DNA of 64,000 bases. Origin: Brachyhypopomus gauderio (lineage: Eukaryota > Chordata > Actinopteri > Gymnotiformes > Hypopomidae). The stretch's first letter is position 1. Each line of letters starts with the position of its first letter. Position numbers and translations under genes: made by a program. The notes under the pieces were generated by a model. It ran no database searches. It saw only the letters and a list, made by a program, of their open reading frames with translations, and was not told where the DNA came from. The stretch covers positions 124,001-188,000 of the forward strand of contig NW_027506913.1 of NCBI RefSeq assembly GCF_052324685.1. Direction: 5' to 3'. Positions 33,270-45,964 of this stretch are shown in pieces.

Positions 33270-33341
33270 AGGTTCCACCGAGAGTCGAACTTGGATTGCT
33301 GGATTCAGAGTCCAGCGTGCTAACCATTACACCATGGAACC
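33270..33341 (-). tRNA. tRNA-Gln(CUG), class L2
   Basis: Unit 28, slot 2. Confidence 0.84.
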
Positions 33342-33568
33342 TATGTTAGACACTTCTGAGTCTTGTTTTGCTGGGTTCACAGACCAAGTTAAGCTCAAAG
33401 TGACTTGTCTTGAGAGGATGCAGGTTGCAACAACTACAGACAAGGACTTCCAGCAACAAGATGTTTAGTTGAGGTATTTGATTTGGTCAACTGAAAGACA
33501 CTTTCTGTTTACAGTAGTCTTCAACAATGAAAGCTGGTACAATCCCAGATAAAGAGTATGTAGTAGAA

Positions 33569-33640
33569 AGGTTCCACCGAGAGTCGAACTCGGATCACTG
33601 GATTCAAAGTCCAGAGTGCTGACCATTACACCATGGAACC
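33569..33640 (-). tRNA. tRNA-Gln(UUG)
   Basis: Unit 28, last slot. Confidence 0.95.
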
Positions 33641-34035
33641 CACAGCAAATGTTGTTTCTAGCAAATGAGTTGCTGGATTCAGAGTCCAGAATGCTAACAC
33701 CATGGAAACAGCAAATAGGTTTCCAACTTCTCTGCCGTTGATTTCAGAGTCTGTTGTGCTTACTACTGCATCACGCAACCAAAGAAATTAGCTTTTGTGA
33801 ATACTGTTTTGCTGAACACATAGCAAAACATCCTGTCCTGAGACCCTAGCGTATTTGGATTTAAATGACTTCACCAATTCTAGGATAATCAGAAAGCTGT
33901 TTGCCACAAGAACAAGCATGTAAAAATTCTGAAAACAATTCATGAAATATGCTGGAATTATATAGACCGCAAGCATGTGATAGAGCTTGCATGGAGAAAA
34001 GACCTGCAAGCTGGAATCAACACTAATGAATCAAA

Positions 34036-34107
34036 AGGTTCCACTGAGAGTTGAACTCAGATTGCTGGATTCAGAGTCCAGAGTGCTAACCATTACACCA
34101 TGGAACC
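34036..34107 (-). tRNA. tRNA-Gln(CUG), class B
   Basis: Unit 29, slot 1. Confidence 0.95.
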
Positions 34108-34335
34108 TAAAAGATAAGTTCTGATTCTTCTGTTTTGCTGGGTTCACAGACCAAGTTAGGCTCAAAGTGACTTGTCTTGAGAGGATGCAAGTTGCAACAA
34201 CTACAGACAAGGACTTCCAGCAACAAGATATTTAGTTGAGGTATTCGATTTGGTCAACTGAAAGACACTTTCTGTTTACAGTAGTCTTCAACAACGAAAG
34301 CTGGTACAATCCCAGATAAAGAGCATGTAGCAGAA

Positions 34336-34407
34336 AGGTTCCACCGAGAGTCGAACTCGGATTGCTGGATTCAGAGTCCAGAGTGCTAACCATTACACCA
34401 TGGAACC
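34336..34407 (-). tRNA. tRNA-Gln(CUG), class A
   Basis: Unit 29, slot 2. Confidence 0.95.
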
Positions 34408-34634
34408 TACTTTAGACACTTCTGAGTCTTGTTTTGCTCGGTTCACAGACCAAGTTAAGCTCAAAGTGACTTGTCATGGGAGAATGCAGGTTGCAACAAC
34501 TACAGACAAGGACTTCCAGCAACAAGATAATTAGTTGAGGTATTTGATTTGGTCAACTGAAAGACACTTTCTGTTTACAGTAGTCTTCAACAATGAAAGC
34601 TGGTACAATCCCAGATAAAGAGCATGTAGCAGAA

Positions 34635-34706
34635 AGGTTCCACCGAGAGTCGAACTCGGATCACTGGATTCAAAGTCCAGAGTGCTGACCATTACACCAT
34701 GGAACC
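34635..34706 (-). tRNA. tRNA-Gln(UUG)
   Basis: Unit 29, last slot. Confidence 0.95.
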
Positions 34707-35101
34707 CACAGCAAAAGTTGTTTCTAGCAAATGAGTTGCTGGATTCAGAGTCCAGAATGCTAACACCATGGAAACAGCAAATAGGTTTCCAACTTCTCTG
34801 CCGTTGATTTCAGAGTCTGTTGTGCTTACTACTGCATCACGCAACCAAAGAAATTAGCTTTTGTGAATACTGTTTTGCTGAACACATAGCAAAACATCCT
34901 GTCCTGAGACCCTAGCATATTTGGATTTAAATGACTTCACCAATTCTAGGATAATCAGAAAGCTGTTTGCCACAAGAACAAGCATGTAAAAATTCTGAAA
35001 ACAATTCATGAAATATGCTGGAATTATAAAGACCGCAAGCATGTGATAGAGCTTGCATGGAGAAAAGACCTGCAAGCTGGAATCAACACTAATGAATCAA
35101 A

Positions 35102-35173
35102 AGGTTCCACTGAGAGTTGAACTCAGATTGCTGGATTCAGAGTCCAGAGTGCTAACCATTACACCATGGAACC
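35102..35173 (-). tRNA. tRNA-Gln(CUG), class B
   Basis: Unit 30, slot 1. Confidence 0.95.
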
Positions 35174-35401
35174 TAAAAGATAAGTTCTGATTCTTCTGTT
35201 TTGCTGGGTTCACAGACCAAGTTAGGCTCAAAGTGACTTGTCTTGAGAGGATGCAAGTTGCAACAACTACAGACAAGGACTTCCAGCAACAAGATATTTA
35301 GTTGAGGTATTCGATTTGGTCAACTGAAAGACACTTTCTGTTTACAGTAGTCTTCAACAACGAAAGCTGGTACAATCCCAGATAAAGAGCATGTAGCAGA
35401 A

Positions 35402-35473
35402 AGGTTCCACCGAGAGTCGAACTCGGATTGCTGGATTCAGAGTCCAGAGTGCTAACCATTACACCATGGAACC
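35402..35473 (-). tRNA. tRNA-Gln(CUG), class A
   Basis: Unit 30, slot 2. Confidence 0.95.
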
Positions 35474-35700
35474 TACTTTAGACACTTCTGAGTCTTGTTT
35501 TGCTCGGTTCACAGACCAAGTTAAGCTCAAAGTGACTTGTCATGGGAGAATGCAGGTTGCAACAACTACAGACAAGGACTTCCAGCAACAAGATAATTAG
35601 TTGAGGTATTTGATTTGGTCAACTGAAAGACACTTTCTGTTTACAGTAGTCTTCAACAATGAAAGCTGGTACAATCCCAGATAAAGAGCATGTAGCAGAA

Positions 35701-35772
35701 AGGTTCCACCGAGAGTCGAACTCGGATCACTGGATTCAAAGTCCAGAGTGCTGACCATTACACCATGGAACC
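35701..35772 (-). tRNA. tRNA-Gln(UUG)
   Basis: Unit 30, last slot. Confidence 0.95.
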
Positions 35773-36167
35773 CACAGCAAAAGTTGTTTCTAGCAAATGA
35801 GTTGCTGGATTCAGAGTCCAGAATGCTAACACCATGGAAACAGCAAATAGGTTTCCAACTTCTCTGCCGTTGATTTCAGAGTCTGTTGTGCTTACTACTG
35901 CATCACGCAACCAAAGAAATTAGCTTTTGTGAATACTGTTTTGCTGAACACATAGCAAAACATCCTGTCCTGAGACCCTAGCATATTTGGATTTAAATGA
36001 CTTCACCAATTCTAGGATAATCAGAAAGCTGTTTGCCACAAGAACAAGCATGTAAAAATTCTGAAAACAATTCATGAAATATGCTGGAATTATAAAGACC
36101 GCAAGCATGTGATAGAGCTTGCATGGAGAAAAGACCTGCAAGCTGGAATCAACACTAATGAATCAAA

Positions 36168-36239
36168 AGGTTCCACTGAGAGTTGAACTCAGATTGCTGG
36201 ATTCAGAGTCCAGAGTGCTAACCATTACACCATGGAACC
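36168..36239 (-). tRNA. tRNA-Gln(CUG), class B
   Basis: Unit 31, slot 1. Confidence 0.95.
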
Positions 36240-36467
36240 TAAAAGATAAGTTCTGATTCTTCTGTTTTGCTGGGTTCACAGACCAAGTTAAGCTCAAAGT
36301 GACTTGTCTTGAGAGGATGCAAGTTGCAACAACTACAGACAAGGACTTCCAGCAACAAGATGTTTAGTTGAGGTATTCGATTTGGTCAACTGAAAGACAC
36401 TTTCTGTTTACACTAGTCTTCAACAACGAAAGCTGGTACAACCCCTGATAAAGAGCATGTAGCAGAA

Positions 36468-36539
36468 AGGTTCCACCGAGAGTCGAACTTGGATTGCTGA
36501 ATTCAGAGTCCAGCGTGCTAACCATTACACCATGGAACC
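36468..36539 (-). tRNA. tRNA-Gln(CUG), class L1
   Basis: Unit 31, slot 2. Confidence 0.82.
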
Positions 36540-36766
36540 TACGTTAGACACTTCTGAGTCTTGTTTTGCTGGGTTCACAGACCAAGTTAAGCTCAAATTG
36601 ACTTGTCTTGAGAGGATGCAGGTTGCAACAACTACAGACAAGGACTTCCAGCAACAAGATATTTAGTTGAGGTATTCGATTTGGTCAACTGAAAGACACT
36701 TTCTGTTTACAGTAGTCTTCAACAACGAAAGCTGGTACAATCCCAGATAAAGAGCATGTAGCAGAA

Positions 36767-36838
36767 AGGTTCCACCGAGAGTCGAACTCGGATTGCTGGA
36801 TTCAGAGTCCAGAGTGCTAACCATTACACCATGGAACC
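36767..36838 (-). tRNA. tRNA-Gln(CUG), class A
   Basis: Unit 31, slot 3. Confidence 0.95.
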
Positions 36839-37065
36839 TACTTTAGACACTTCTGAGTCTTGTTTTGCTCGGTTCACAGACCAAGTTAAGCTCAAAGTGA
36901 CTTGTCATGGGAGAATGCAGGTTGCAACAACTACAGACAAGGACTTCCAGCAACAAGATAATTAGTTGAGGTATTTGATTTGGTCAACTGAAAGACACTT
37001 TCTGTTTACAGTAGTCTTCAACAATGAAAGCTGGTACAATCCCAGATAAAGAGTATGTAGTAGAA

Positions 37066-37137
37066 AGGTTCCACCGAGAGTCGAACTCGGATCACTGGAT
37101 TCAAAGTCCAGAGTGCTGACCATTACACCATGGAACC
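37066..37137 (-). tRNA. tRNA-Gln(UUG)
   Basis: Unit 31, last slot. Confidence 0.95.
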
Positions 37138-37532
37138 CACAGCAAATGTTGTTTCTAGCAAATGAGTTGCTGGATTCAGAGTCCAGAATGCTAACACCAT
37201 GGAAACAGCAAATAGGTTTCCAACTTCTCTGCCGTTGATTTCAGAGTCTGTTGTGCTTACTACTGCATCACGCAACCAAAGAAATTAGCTTTTGTGAATA
37301 CTGTTTTGCTGAACACATAGCAAAACATCCTGTCCTGAGACCCTAGCGTATTTGGATTTAAATGACTTCACCAATTCTAGGATAATCAGAAAGCTGTTTG
37401 CCACAAGAACAAGCATGTAAAAATTCTGAAAACAATTCATGAAATATGCTGGAATTATATAGACCGCAAGCATGTGATAGAGCTTGCATGGAGAAAAGAC
37501 CTGCAAGCTGGAATCAACACTAATGAATCAAA

Positions 37533-37604
37533 AGGTTCCACTGAGAGTTGAACTCAGATTGCTGGATTCAGAGTCCAGAGTGCTAACCATTACACCATGG
37601 AACC
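37533..37604 (-). tRNA. tRNA-Gln(CUG), class B
   Basis: Unit 32, slot 1. Confidence 0.95.
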
Positions 37605-37832
37605 TAAAAGATAAGTTCTGATTCTTCTGTTTTGCTGGGTTCACAGACCAAGTTAGGCTCAAAGTGACTTGTCTTGAGAGGATGCAAGTTGCAACAACTA
37701 CAGACAAGGACTTCCAGCAACAAGATATTTAGTTGAGGTATTCGATTTGGTCAACTGAAAGACACTTTCTGTTTACAGTAGTCTTCAACAACGAAAGCTG
37801 GTACAATCCTAGATAAAGAGCATGTAGCAGAA

Positions 37833-37904
37833 AGGTTCCACCGAGAGTCGAACTCGGATTGCTGGATTCAGAGTCCAGAGTGCTAACCATTACACCATGG
37901 AACC
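37833..37904 (-). tRNA. tRNA-Gln(CUG), class A
   Basis: Unit 32, slot 2. Confidence 0.95.
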
Positions 37905-38131
37905 TACTTTAGACACTTCTGAGTCTTGTTTTGCTCGGTTCACAGACCAAGTTAAGCTCAAAGTGACTTGTCATGGGAGAATGCAGGTTGCAACAACTAC
38001 AGACAAGGACTTCCAGCAACAAGATAATTAGTTGAGGTATTTGATTTGGTCAACTGAAAGACACTTTCTGTTTACAGTAGTCTTCAACAATGAAAGCTGG
38101 TACAATCCCAGATAAAGAGCATGTAGCAGAA

Positions 38132-38203
38132 AGGTTCCACCGAGAGTCGAACTCGGATCACTGGATTCAAAGTCCAGAGTGCTGACCATTACACCATGGA
38201 ACC
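38132..38203 (-). tRNA. tRNA-Gln(UUG)
   Basis: Unit 32, last slot. Confidence 0.95.
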
Positions 38204-38598
38204 CACAGCAAAAGTTGTTTCTAGCAAATGAGTTGCTGGATTCAGAGTCCAGAATGCTAACACCATGGAAACAGCAAATAGGTTTCCAACTTCTCTGCCG
38301 TTGATTTCAGAGTCTGTTGTGCTTACTACTGCATCACGCAACCAAAGAAATTAGCTTTTGTGAATACTGTTTTGCTGAACACATAGCAAAACATCCTGTC
38401 CTGAGACCCTAGCATATTTGGATTTAAATGACTTCACCAATTCTAGGATAATCAGAAAGCTGTTTGCCACAAGAACAAGCATGTAAAAATTCTGAAAACA
38501 ATTCATGAAATATGCTGGAATTATAAAGACCGCAAGCATGTGATAGAGCTTGCATGGAGAAAAGACCTGCAAGCTGGAATCAACACTAATGAATCAAA

Positions 38599-38670
38599 AG
38601 GTTCCACTGAGAGTTGAACTCAGATTGCTGGATTCAGAGTCCAGAGTGCTAACCATTACACCATGGAACC
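38599..38670 (-). tRNA. tRNA-Gln(CUG), class B
   Basis: Unit 33, slot 1. Confidence 0.95.
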
Positions 38671-38898
38671 TAAAAGATAAGTTCTGATTCTTCTGTTTTG
38701 CTGGGTTCACAGACCAAGTTAGGCTCAAAGTGACTTGTCTTGAGAGGATGCAAGTTGCAACAACTACAGACAAGGACTTCCAGCAACAAGATATTTAGTT
38801 GAGGTATTCGATTTGGTCAACTGAAAGACACTTTCTGTTTACAGTAGTCTTCAACAACGAAAGCTGGTACAATCCCAGATAAAGAGCATGTAGCAGAA

Positions 38899-38970
38899 AG
38901 GTTCCACCGAGAGTCGAACTCGGATTGCTGGATTCAGAGTCCAGAGTGCTAACCATTACACCATGGAACC
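38899..38970 (-). tRNA. tRNA-Gln(CUG), class A
   Basis: Unit 33, slot 2. Confidence 0.95.
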
Positions 38971-39197
38971 TACTTTAGACACTTCTGAGTCTTGTTTTGC
39001 TCGGTTCACAGACCAAGTTAAGCTCAAAGTGACTTGTCATGGGAGAATGCAGGTTGCAACAACTACAGACAAGGACTTCCAGCAACAAGATAATTAGTTG
39101 AGGTATTTGATTTGGTCAACTGAAAGACACTTTCTGTTTACAGTAGTCTTCAACAATGAAAGCTGGTACAATCCCAGATAAAGAGCATGTAGCAGAA

Positions 39198-39269
39198 AGG
39201 TTCCACCGAGAGTCGAACTCGGATCACTGGATTCAAAGTCCAGAGTGCTGACCATTACACCATGGAACC
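39198..39269 (-). tRNA. tRNA-Gln(UUG)
   Basis: Unit 33, last slot. Confidence 0.95.
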
Positions 39270-39664
39270 CACAGCAAAAGTTGTTTCTAGCAAATGAGTT
39301 GCTGGATTCAGAGTCCAGAATGCTAACACCATGGAAACAGCAAATAGGTTTCCAACTTCTCTGCCGTTGATTTCAGAGTCTGTTGTGCTTACTACTGCAT
39401 CACGCAACCAAAGAAATTAGCTTTTGTGAATACTGTTTTGCTGAACACATAGCAAAACATCCTGTCCTGAGACCCTAGCATATTTGGATTTAAATGACTT
39501 CACCAATTCTAGGATAATCAGAAAGCTGTTTGCCACAAGAACAAGCATGTAAAAATTCTGAAAACAATTCATGAAATATGCTGGAATTATAAAGACCGCA
39601 AGCATGTGATAGAGCTTGCATGGAGAAAAGACCTGCAAGCTGGAATCAACACTAATGAATCAAA

Positions 39665-39736
39665 AGGTTCCACTGAGAGTTGAACTCAGATTGCTGGATT
39701 CAGAGTCCAGAGTGCTAACCATTACACCATGGAACC
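39665..39736 (-). tRNA. tRNA-Gln(CUG), class B
   Basis: Unit 34, slot 1. Confidence 0.95.
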
Positions 39737-39964
39737 TAAAAGATAAGTTCTGATTCTTCTGTTTTGCTGGGTTCACAGACCAAGTTAAGCTCAAAGTGAC
39801 TTGTCTTGAGAGGATGCAAGTTGCAACAACTACAGACAAGGACTTCCAGCAACAAGATGTTTAGTTGAGGTATTCGATTTGGTCAACTGAAAGACACTTT
39901 CTGTTTACACTAGTCTTCAACAACGAAAGCTGGTACAACCCCTGATAAAGAGCATGTAGCAGAA

Positions 39965-40036
39965 AGGTTCCACCGAGAGTCGAACTTGGATTGCTGAATT
40001 CAGAGTCCAGCGTGCTAACCATTACACCATGGAACC
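39965..40036 (-). tRNA. tRNA-Gln(CUG), class L1
   Basis: Unit 34, slot 2. Confidence 0.82.
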
Positions 40037-40263
40037 TACGTTAGACACTTCTGAGTCTTGTTTTGCTGGGTTCACAGACCAAGTTAAGCTCAAATTGACT
40101 TGTCTTGAGAGGATGCAGGTTGCAACAACTACAGACAAGGACTTCCAGCAACAAGATATTTAGTTGAGGTATTCGATTTGGTCAACTGAAAGACACTTTC
40201 TGTTTACAGTAGTCTTCAACAACGAAAGCTGGTACAATCCCAGATAAAGAGCATGTAGCAGAA

Positions 40264-40335
40264 AGGTTCCACCGAGAGTCGAACTCGGATTGCTGGATTC
40301 AGAGTCCAGAGTGCTAACCATTACACCATGGAACC
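40264..40335 (-). tRNA. tRNA-Gln(CUG), class A
   Basis: Unit 34, slot 3. Confidence 0.95.
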
Positions 40336-40562
40336 TACTTTAGACACTTCTGAGTCTTGTTTTGCTCGGTTCACAGACCAAGTTAAGCTCAAAGTGACTT
40401 GTCATGGGAGAATGCAGGTTGCAACAACTACAGACAAGGACTTCCAGCAACAAGATAATTAGTTGAGGTATTTGATTTGGTCAACTGAAAGACACTTTCT
40501 GTTTACAGTAGTCTTCAACAATGAAAGCTGGTACAATCCCAGATAAAGAGCATGTAGCAGAA

Positions 40563-40634
40563 AGGTTCCACCGAGAGTCGAACTCGGATCACTGGATTCA
40601 AAGTCCAGAGTGCTGACCATTACACCATGGAACC
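40563..40634 (-). tRNA. tRNA-Gln(UUG)
   Basis: Unit 34, last slot. Confidence 0.95.
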
Positions 40635-41029
40635 CACAGCAAAAGTTGTTTCTAGCAAATGAGTTGCTGGATTCAGAGTCCAGAATGCTAACACCATGGA
40701 AACAGCAAATAGGTTTCCAACTTCTCTGCCGTTGATTTCAGAGTCTGTTGTGCTTACTACTGCATCACGCAACCAAAGAAATTAGCTTTTGTGAATACTG
40801 TTTTGCTGAACACATAGCAAAACATCCTGTCCTGAGACCCTAGCATATTTGGATTTAAATGACTTCACCAATTCTAGGATAATCAGAAAGCTGTTTGCCA
40901 CAAGAACAAGCATGTAAAAATTCTGAAAACAATTCATGAAATATGCTGGAATTATAAAGACCGCAAGCATGTGATAGAGCTTGCATGGAGAAAAGACCTG
41001 CAAGCTGGAATCAACACTAATGAATCAAA

Positions 41030-41101
41030 AGGTTCCACTGAGAGTTGAACTCAGATTGCTGGATTCAGAGTCCAGAGTGCTAACCATTACACCATGGAAC
41101 C
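41030..41101 (-). tRNA. tRNA-Gln(CUG), class B
   Basis: Unit 35, slot 1. Confidence 0.95.
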
Positions 41102-41329
41102 TAAAAGATAAGTTCTGATTCTTCTGTTTTGCTGGGTTCACAGACCAAGTTAAGCTCAAAGTGACTTGTCTTGAGAGGATGCAAGTTGCAACAACTACAG
41201 ACAAGGACTTCCAGCAACAAGATGTTTAGTTGAGGTATTCGATTTGGTCAACTGAAAGACACTTTCTGTTTACACTAGTCTTCAACAACGAAAGCTGTAA
41301 CAACCCCTGATAAAGAGCATGTAGCAGAA

Positions 41330-41401
41330 AGGTTCCACCGAGAGTCGAACTCGGATTGCTGGATTCAGAGTCCAGAGTGCTAACCATTACACCATGGAAC
41401 C
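41330..41401 (-). tRNA. tRNA-Gln(CUG), class A
   Basis: Unit 35, slot 2. Confidence 0.95.
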
Positions 41402-41628
41402 TACGTTAGACACTTCTGAGTCTTGTTTTGCTCGGTTCACAGACCAAGTTAAGCTCAAAGTGACTTGTCATGGGAGAATGCAGGTTGCAACAACTACAGA
41501 CAAGGACTTCCAGCAACAAGATAATTAGTTGAGGTATTTGATTTGGTCAACTGAAAGACACTTTCTGTTTACAGTAGTCTTCAACAATGAAAGCTGGTAC
41601 AATCCCAGATAAAGAGCATGTAGCAGAA

Positions 41629-41700
41629 AGGTTCCACCGAGAGTCGAACTCGGATCACTGGATTCAAAGTCCAGAGTGCTGACCATTACACCATGGAACC
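41629..41700 (-). tRNA. tRNA-Gln(UUG)
   Basis: Unit 35, last slot. Confidence 0.95.
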
Positions 41701-42095
41701 CACAGCAAAAGTTGTTTCTAGCAAATGAGTTGCTGGATTCAGAGTCCAGAATGCTAACACCATGGAAACAGCAAATAGGTTTCCAACTTCTCTGCCGTTG
41801 ATTTCAGAGTCTGTTGTGCTTACTACTGCATCACGCAACCAAAGAAATTAGCTTTTGTGAATACTGTTTTGCTGAACACATAGCAAAACATCCTGTCCTG
41901 AGACCCTAGCATATTTGGATTTAAATGACTTCACCAATTCTAGGATAATCAGAAAGCTGTTTGCCACAAGAACAAGCATGTAAAAATTCTGAAAACAATT
42001 CATGAAATATGCTGGAATTATAAAGACCGCAAGCATGTGATAGAGCTTGCATGGAGAAAAGACCTGCAAGCTGGAATCAACACTAATGAATCAAA

Positions 42096-42167
42096 AGGTT
42101 CCACTGAGAGTTGAACTCAGATTGCTGGATTCAGAGTCCAGAGTGCTAACCATTACACCATGGAACC
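42096..42167 (-). tRNA. tRNA-Gln(CUG), class B
   Basis: Unit 36, slot 1. Confidence 0.95.
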
Positions 42168-42395
42168 TAAAAGATAAGTTCTGATTCTTCTGTTTTGCTG
42201 GGTTCACAGACCAAGTTAAGCTCAAAGTGACTTGTCTTGAGAGGATGCACGTTGCAACAACTACAGACAAGGACTTCCAGCAACAAGATGTTTAGTTGAG
42301 GTATTCGATTTGGTCAACTGAAAGACACTTTCTGTTTACACTAGTCTTCAACAACGAAAGCTGGTACAACCCCTGATAAAGAGCATGCAGCAGAA

Positions 42396-42467
42396 AGGTT
42401 CCACCGAGAGTCGAACTTGGATTGCTGGATTCAGAGTCCAGCGTGCTAACCATTACACCATGGAACC
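42396..42467 (-). tRNA. tRNA-Gln(CUG), class L2
   Basis: Unit 36, slot 2. Confidence 0.84.
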
Positions 42468-42694
42468 TATGTTAGACACTTCTGAGTCTTGTTTTGCTGG
42501 GTTCACAGACCAAGTTAAGCTCAAAGTGACTTGTCTTGAGAGGATGCAGGTTGCAACAACTACAGACAAGGACTTCCAGCAACAAGATGTTTAGTTGAGG
42601 TATTTGATTTGGTCAACTGAAAGACACTTTCTCTTTACAGTAGTCTTCAACAATGAAAGCTGGTACAATCCCAGATAAAGAGTATGTAGTAGAA

Positions 42695-42766
42695 AGGTTC
42701 CACCGAGAGTCGAACTCGGATCACTGGATTCAAAGTCCAGAGTGCTGACCATTACACCATGGAACC
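42695..42766 (-). tRNA. tRNA-Gln(UUG)
   Basis: Unit 36, last slot. Confidence 0.95.
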
Positions 42767-43161
42767 CACAGCAAAAGTTGTTTCTAGCAAATGAGTTTCT
42801 GGATTCAGAGTCCAGAATGCTAACACCATGGAAACAGCAAATAGGTTTCCAACTTCTCTGTCGTTGATTTCAGAGTCTGTTGTGCTTACTACTGCATCAC
42901 GCAACCAAAGAAATTAGCTTTTGTGAATACTGTTTTGCTGAACACATAGCAAAACATCCTGTCCTGAGACCCTAGCATATTTGGATTTAAATGACTTCAC
43001 CAATTCTAGGATAATCAGAAAGCTGTTTGCCACAAGAACAAGCATGTAAAAATTCTGAAAACAATTCATGAAATATGCTGGAATTATATAGACCGCAAGC
43101 ATGTGATAGAGCTTGCATGGAGAAAAGACCTGCAAGCTGGAATCAACACTAATGAATCAAA

Positions 43162-43233
43162 AGGTTCCACTGAGAGTTGAACTCAGATTGCTGGATTCAG
43201 AGTCCAGAGTGCTAACCATTACACCATGGAACC
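43162..43233 (-). tRNA. tRNA-Gln(CUG), class B
   Basis: Unit 37, slot 1. Confidence 0.95.
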
Positions 43234-43461
43234 TAAAAGATAAGTTCTGATTCTTCTGTTTTGCTGGGTTCACAGACCAAGTTAGGCTCAAAGTGACTTG
43301 TCTTGAGAGGATGCAAGTTGCAACAACTACAGACAAGGACTTCCAGCAACAAGATATTTAGTTGAGGTATTCGATTTGGTCAACTGAAAGACACTTTCTG
43401 TTTACAGTAGTCTTCAACAACGAAAGCTGGTACAATCCCAGATAAAGAGCATGTAGCAGAA

Positions 43462-43533
43462 AGGTTCCACCGAGAGTCGAACTCGGATTGCTGGATTCAG
43501 AGTCCAGAGTGCTAACCATTACACCATGGAACC
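43462..43533 (-). tRNA. tRNA-Gln(CUG), class A
   Basis: Unit 37, slot 2. Confidence 0.95.
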
Positions 43534-43760
43534 TACTTTAGACACTTCTGAGTCTTGTTTTGCTCGGTTCACAGACCAAGTTAAGCTCAAAGTGACTTGT
43601 CATGGGAGAATGCAGGTTGCAACAACTACAGACAAGGACTTCCAGCAACAAGATAATTAGTTGAGGTATTTGATTTGGTCAACTGAAAGACACTTTCTGT
43701 TTACAGTAGTCTTCAACAATGAAAGCTGGTACAATCCCAGATAAAGAGCATGTAGCAGAA

Positions 43761-43832
43761 AGGTTCCACCGAGAGTCGAACTCGGATCACTGGATTCAAA
43801 GTCCAGAGTGCTGACCATTACACCATGGAACC
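43761..43832 (-). tRNA. tRNA-Gln(UUG)
   Basis: Unit 37, last slot; AGCAAAACTTG flank variant. Confidence 0.95.
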
Positions 43833-44227
43833 CACAGCAAAACTTGTTTCTAGCAAATGAGTTGCTGGATTCAGAGTCCAGAATGCTAACACCATGGAAA
43901 CAGCAAATAGGTTTCCAACTTCTCTGCCGTTGATTTCAGAGTCTGTTGTGCTTACTACTGCATCACGCAACCAAAGAAATTAGCTTTTGTGAATACTGTT
44001 TTGCTGAACACATAGCAAAACATCCTGTCCTGAGACCCTAGCATATTTGGATTTAAATGACTTCACCAATTCTAGGATAATCAGAAAGCTGTTTGCCACA
44101 AGAACAAGCATGTAAAAATTCTGAAAACAATTCATGAAATATGCTGGAATTATAAAGACCGCAAGCATGTGATAGAGCTTGCATGGAGAAAAGACCTGCA
44201 AGCTGGAATCAACACTAATGAATCAAA

Positions 44228-44299
44228 AGGTTCCACTGAGAGTTGAACTCAGATTGCTGGATTCAGAGTCCAGAGTGCTAACCATTACACCATGGAACC
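44228..44299 (-). tRNA. tRNA-Gln(CUG), class B
   Basis: Unit 38, slot 1. Confidence 0.95.
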
Positions 44300-44527
44300 T
44301 AAAAGATAAGTTCTGATTCTTCTGTTTTGCTGGGTTCACAGACCAAGTTAAGCTCAAAGTGACTTGTCTTGAGAGGATGCAAGTTGCAACAACTACAGAC
44401 AAGGACTTCCAGCAACAAGATGTTTAGTTGAGGTATTCGATTTGGTCAACTGAAAGACACTTTCTGTTTACACTAGTCTTCAACAACGAAAGCTGGTACA
44501 ACCCCTGATAAAGAGCATGTAGCAGAA

Positions 44528-44599
44528 AGGTTCCACCGAGAGTCGAACTTGGATTGCTGGATTCAGAGTCCAGCGTGCTAACCATTACACCATGGAACC
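44528..44599 (-). tRNA. tRNA-Gln(CUG), class L2
   Basis: Unit 38, slot 2. Confidence 0.84.
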
Positions 44600-44826
44600 T
44601 ACGTTAGACACTTCTGAGTCTTGTTTTGCTGGGTTCACAGACCAAGTTAAGCTCAAAGTGACTTGTCTTGAGAGGATGCAGGTTGCAACAACTACAGACA
44701 AGGACTTCCAGCAACAAGATATTTAGTTGAGATATTCGATTTGGTCAACTGAAAGACACTTTCTGTTTACAGTAGTCTTCAACAACGAAAGCTGGTACAA
44801 TCCCAGATAAAGAGCATGTAGCAGAA

Positions 44827-44898
44827 AGGTTCCACCGAGAGTCGAACTCAGATTGCTGGATTCAGAGTCCAGAGTGCTAACCATTACACCATGGAACC
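44827..44898 (-). tRNA. tRNA-Gln(CUG), class W
   Basis: Unit 38, slot 3. Confidence 0.92.
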
Positions 44899-45125
44899 TA
44901 CTTTAGACACTTCTGAGTCTGGTTTTGCTGGGTTCACAGACCAAGTTAAGCTCAAAGTGACTTGTCATGGGAGAATGCATGTTGCAACAACTACAGACAA
45001 GGACTTCCAGCAACAAGATAATTAGTTGAGGTATTTGTTTTGGTCAACTGAAAGACACTTTCTGTTTACAGTAGTCTTCAACAATGAAAGCTGGTACAAT
45101 CCCAGATAAAGAGCATGTAGCAGAA

Positions 45126-45197
45126 AGGTTCCACCGAGAGTCGAACTCGGATCACTGGATTCAAAGTCCAGAGTGCTGACCATTACACCATGGAACC
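45126..45197 (-). tRNA. tRNA-Gln(UUG)
   Basis: Unit 38, last slot. Confidence 0.95.
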
Positions 45198-45592
45198 CAC
45201 AGCAAAACTTGTTTCTAGCAAATGAGTTGCTGGATTCAGAGTCCAGAATGCTAACACCATGGAAACAGCAAATAGGTTTCCAACTTCTCTGCCGTTGATT
45301 TCAGAGTCTGTTGTGCTTACTACTGCATCACGCAACCAAAGAAATTAGCTTTTGTGAATACTGTTTTGCTGAACACATAGCAAAACATCCTGTCCTGAGA
45401 CCCTAGCATATTTGGATTTAAATGACTTCACCAATTCTAGGATAATCAGAAAGCTGTTTGCCACAAGAACAAGCATGTAAAAATTCTGAAAACAATTCAT
45501 GAAATATGCTGGAATTATAAAGACCGCAAGCATGTGATAGAGCTTGCATGGAGAAAAGACCTGCAAGCTGGAATCAACACTAATGAATCAAA

Positions 45593-45664
45593 AGGTTCCA
45601 CTGAGAGTTGAACTCAGATTGCTGGATTCAGAGTCCAGAGTGCTAACCATTACACCATGGAACC
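45593..45664 (-). tRNA. tRNA-Gln(CUG), class B
   Basis: Unit 39, slot 1. Confidence 0.95.
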
Positions 45665-45892
45665 TAAAAGATAAGTTCTGATTCTTCTGTTTTGCTGGGT
45701 TCACAGACCAAGTTAAGCTCAAAGTGACTTGTCTTGAGAGGATGCAAGTTGCAACAACTACAGACAAGGACTTCCAGCAACAAGATGTTTAGTTGAGGTA
45801 TTCGATTTGGTCAACTGAAAGACACTTTCTGTTTACACTAGTCTTCAACAACGAAAGCTGGTACAACCCCTGATAAAGAGCATGTAGCAGAA

Positions 45893-45964
45893 AGGTTCCA
45901 CCGAGAGTCGAACTTGGATTGCTGGATTCAGAGTCCAGCGTGCTAACCATTACACCATGGAACC
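45893..45964 (-). tRNA. tRNA-Gln(CUG), class L2
   Basis: Unit 39, slot 2. Confidence 0.84.

Larger units (their letters stand above)
31357..35919 (-). repeat. 4563-bp arrangement repeated 26.9 kb away
   Basis: Module order L2 W UUG; L2 UUG; A UUG; A UUG matches 58267-62829. Both start with AGATATGTTC beside the first class B gene and carry the GCTGAAATC variant in the second unit (near 32946 and 59858). Confidence 0.8.
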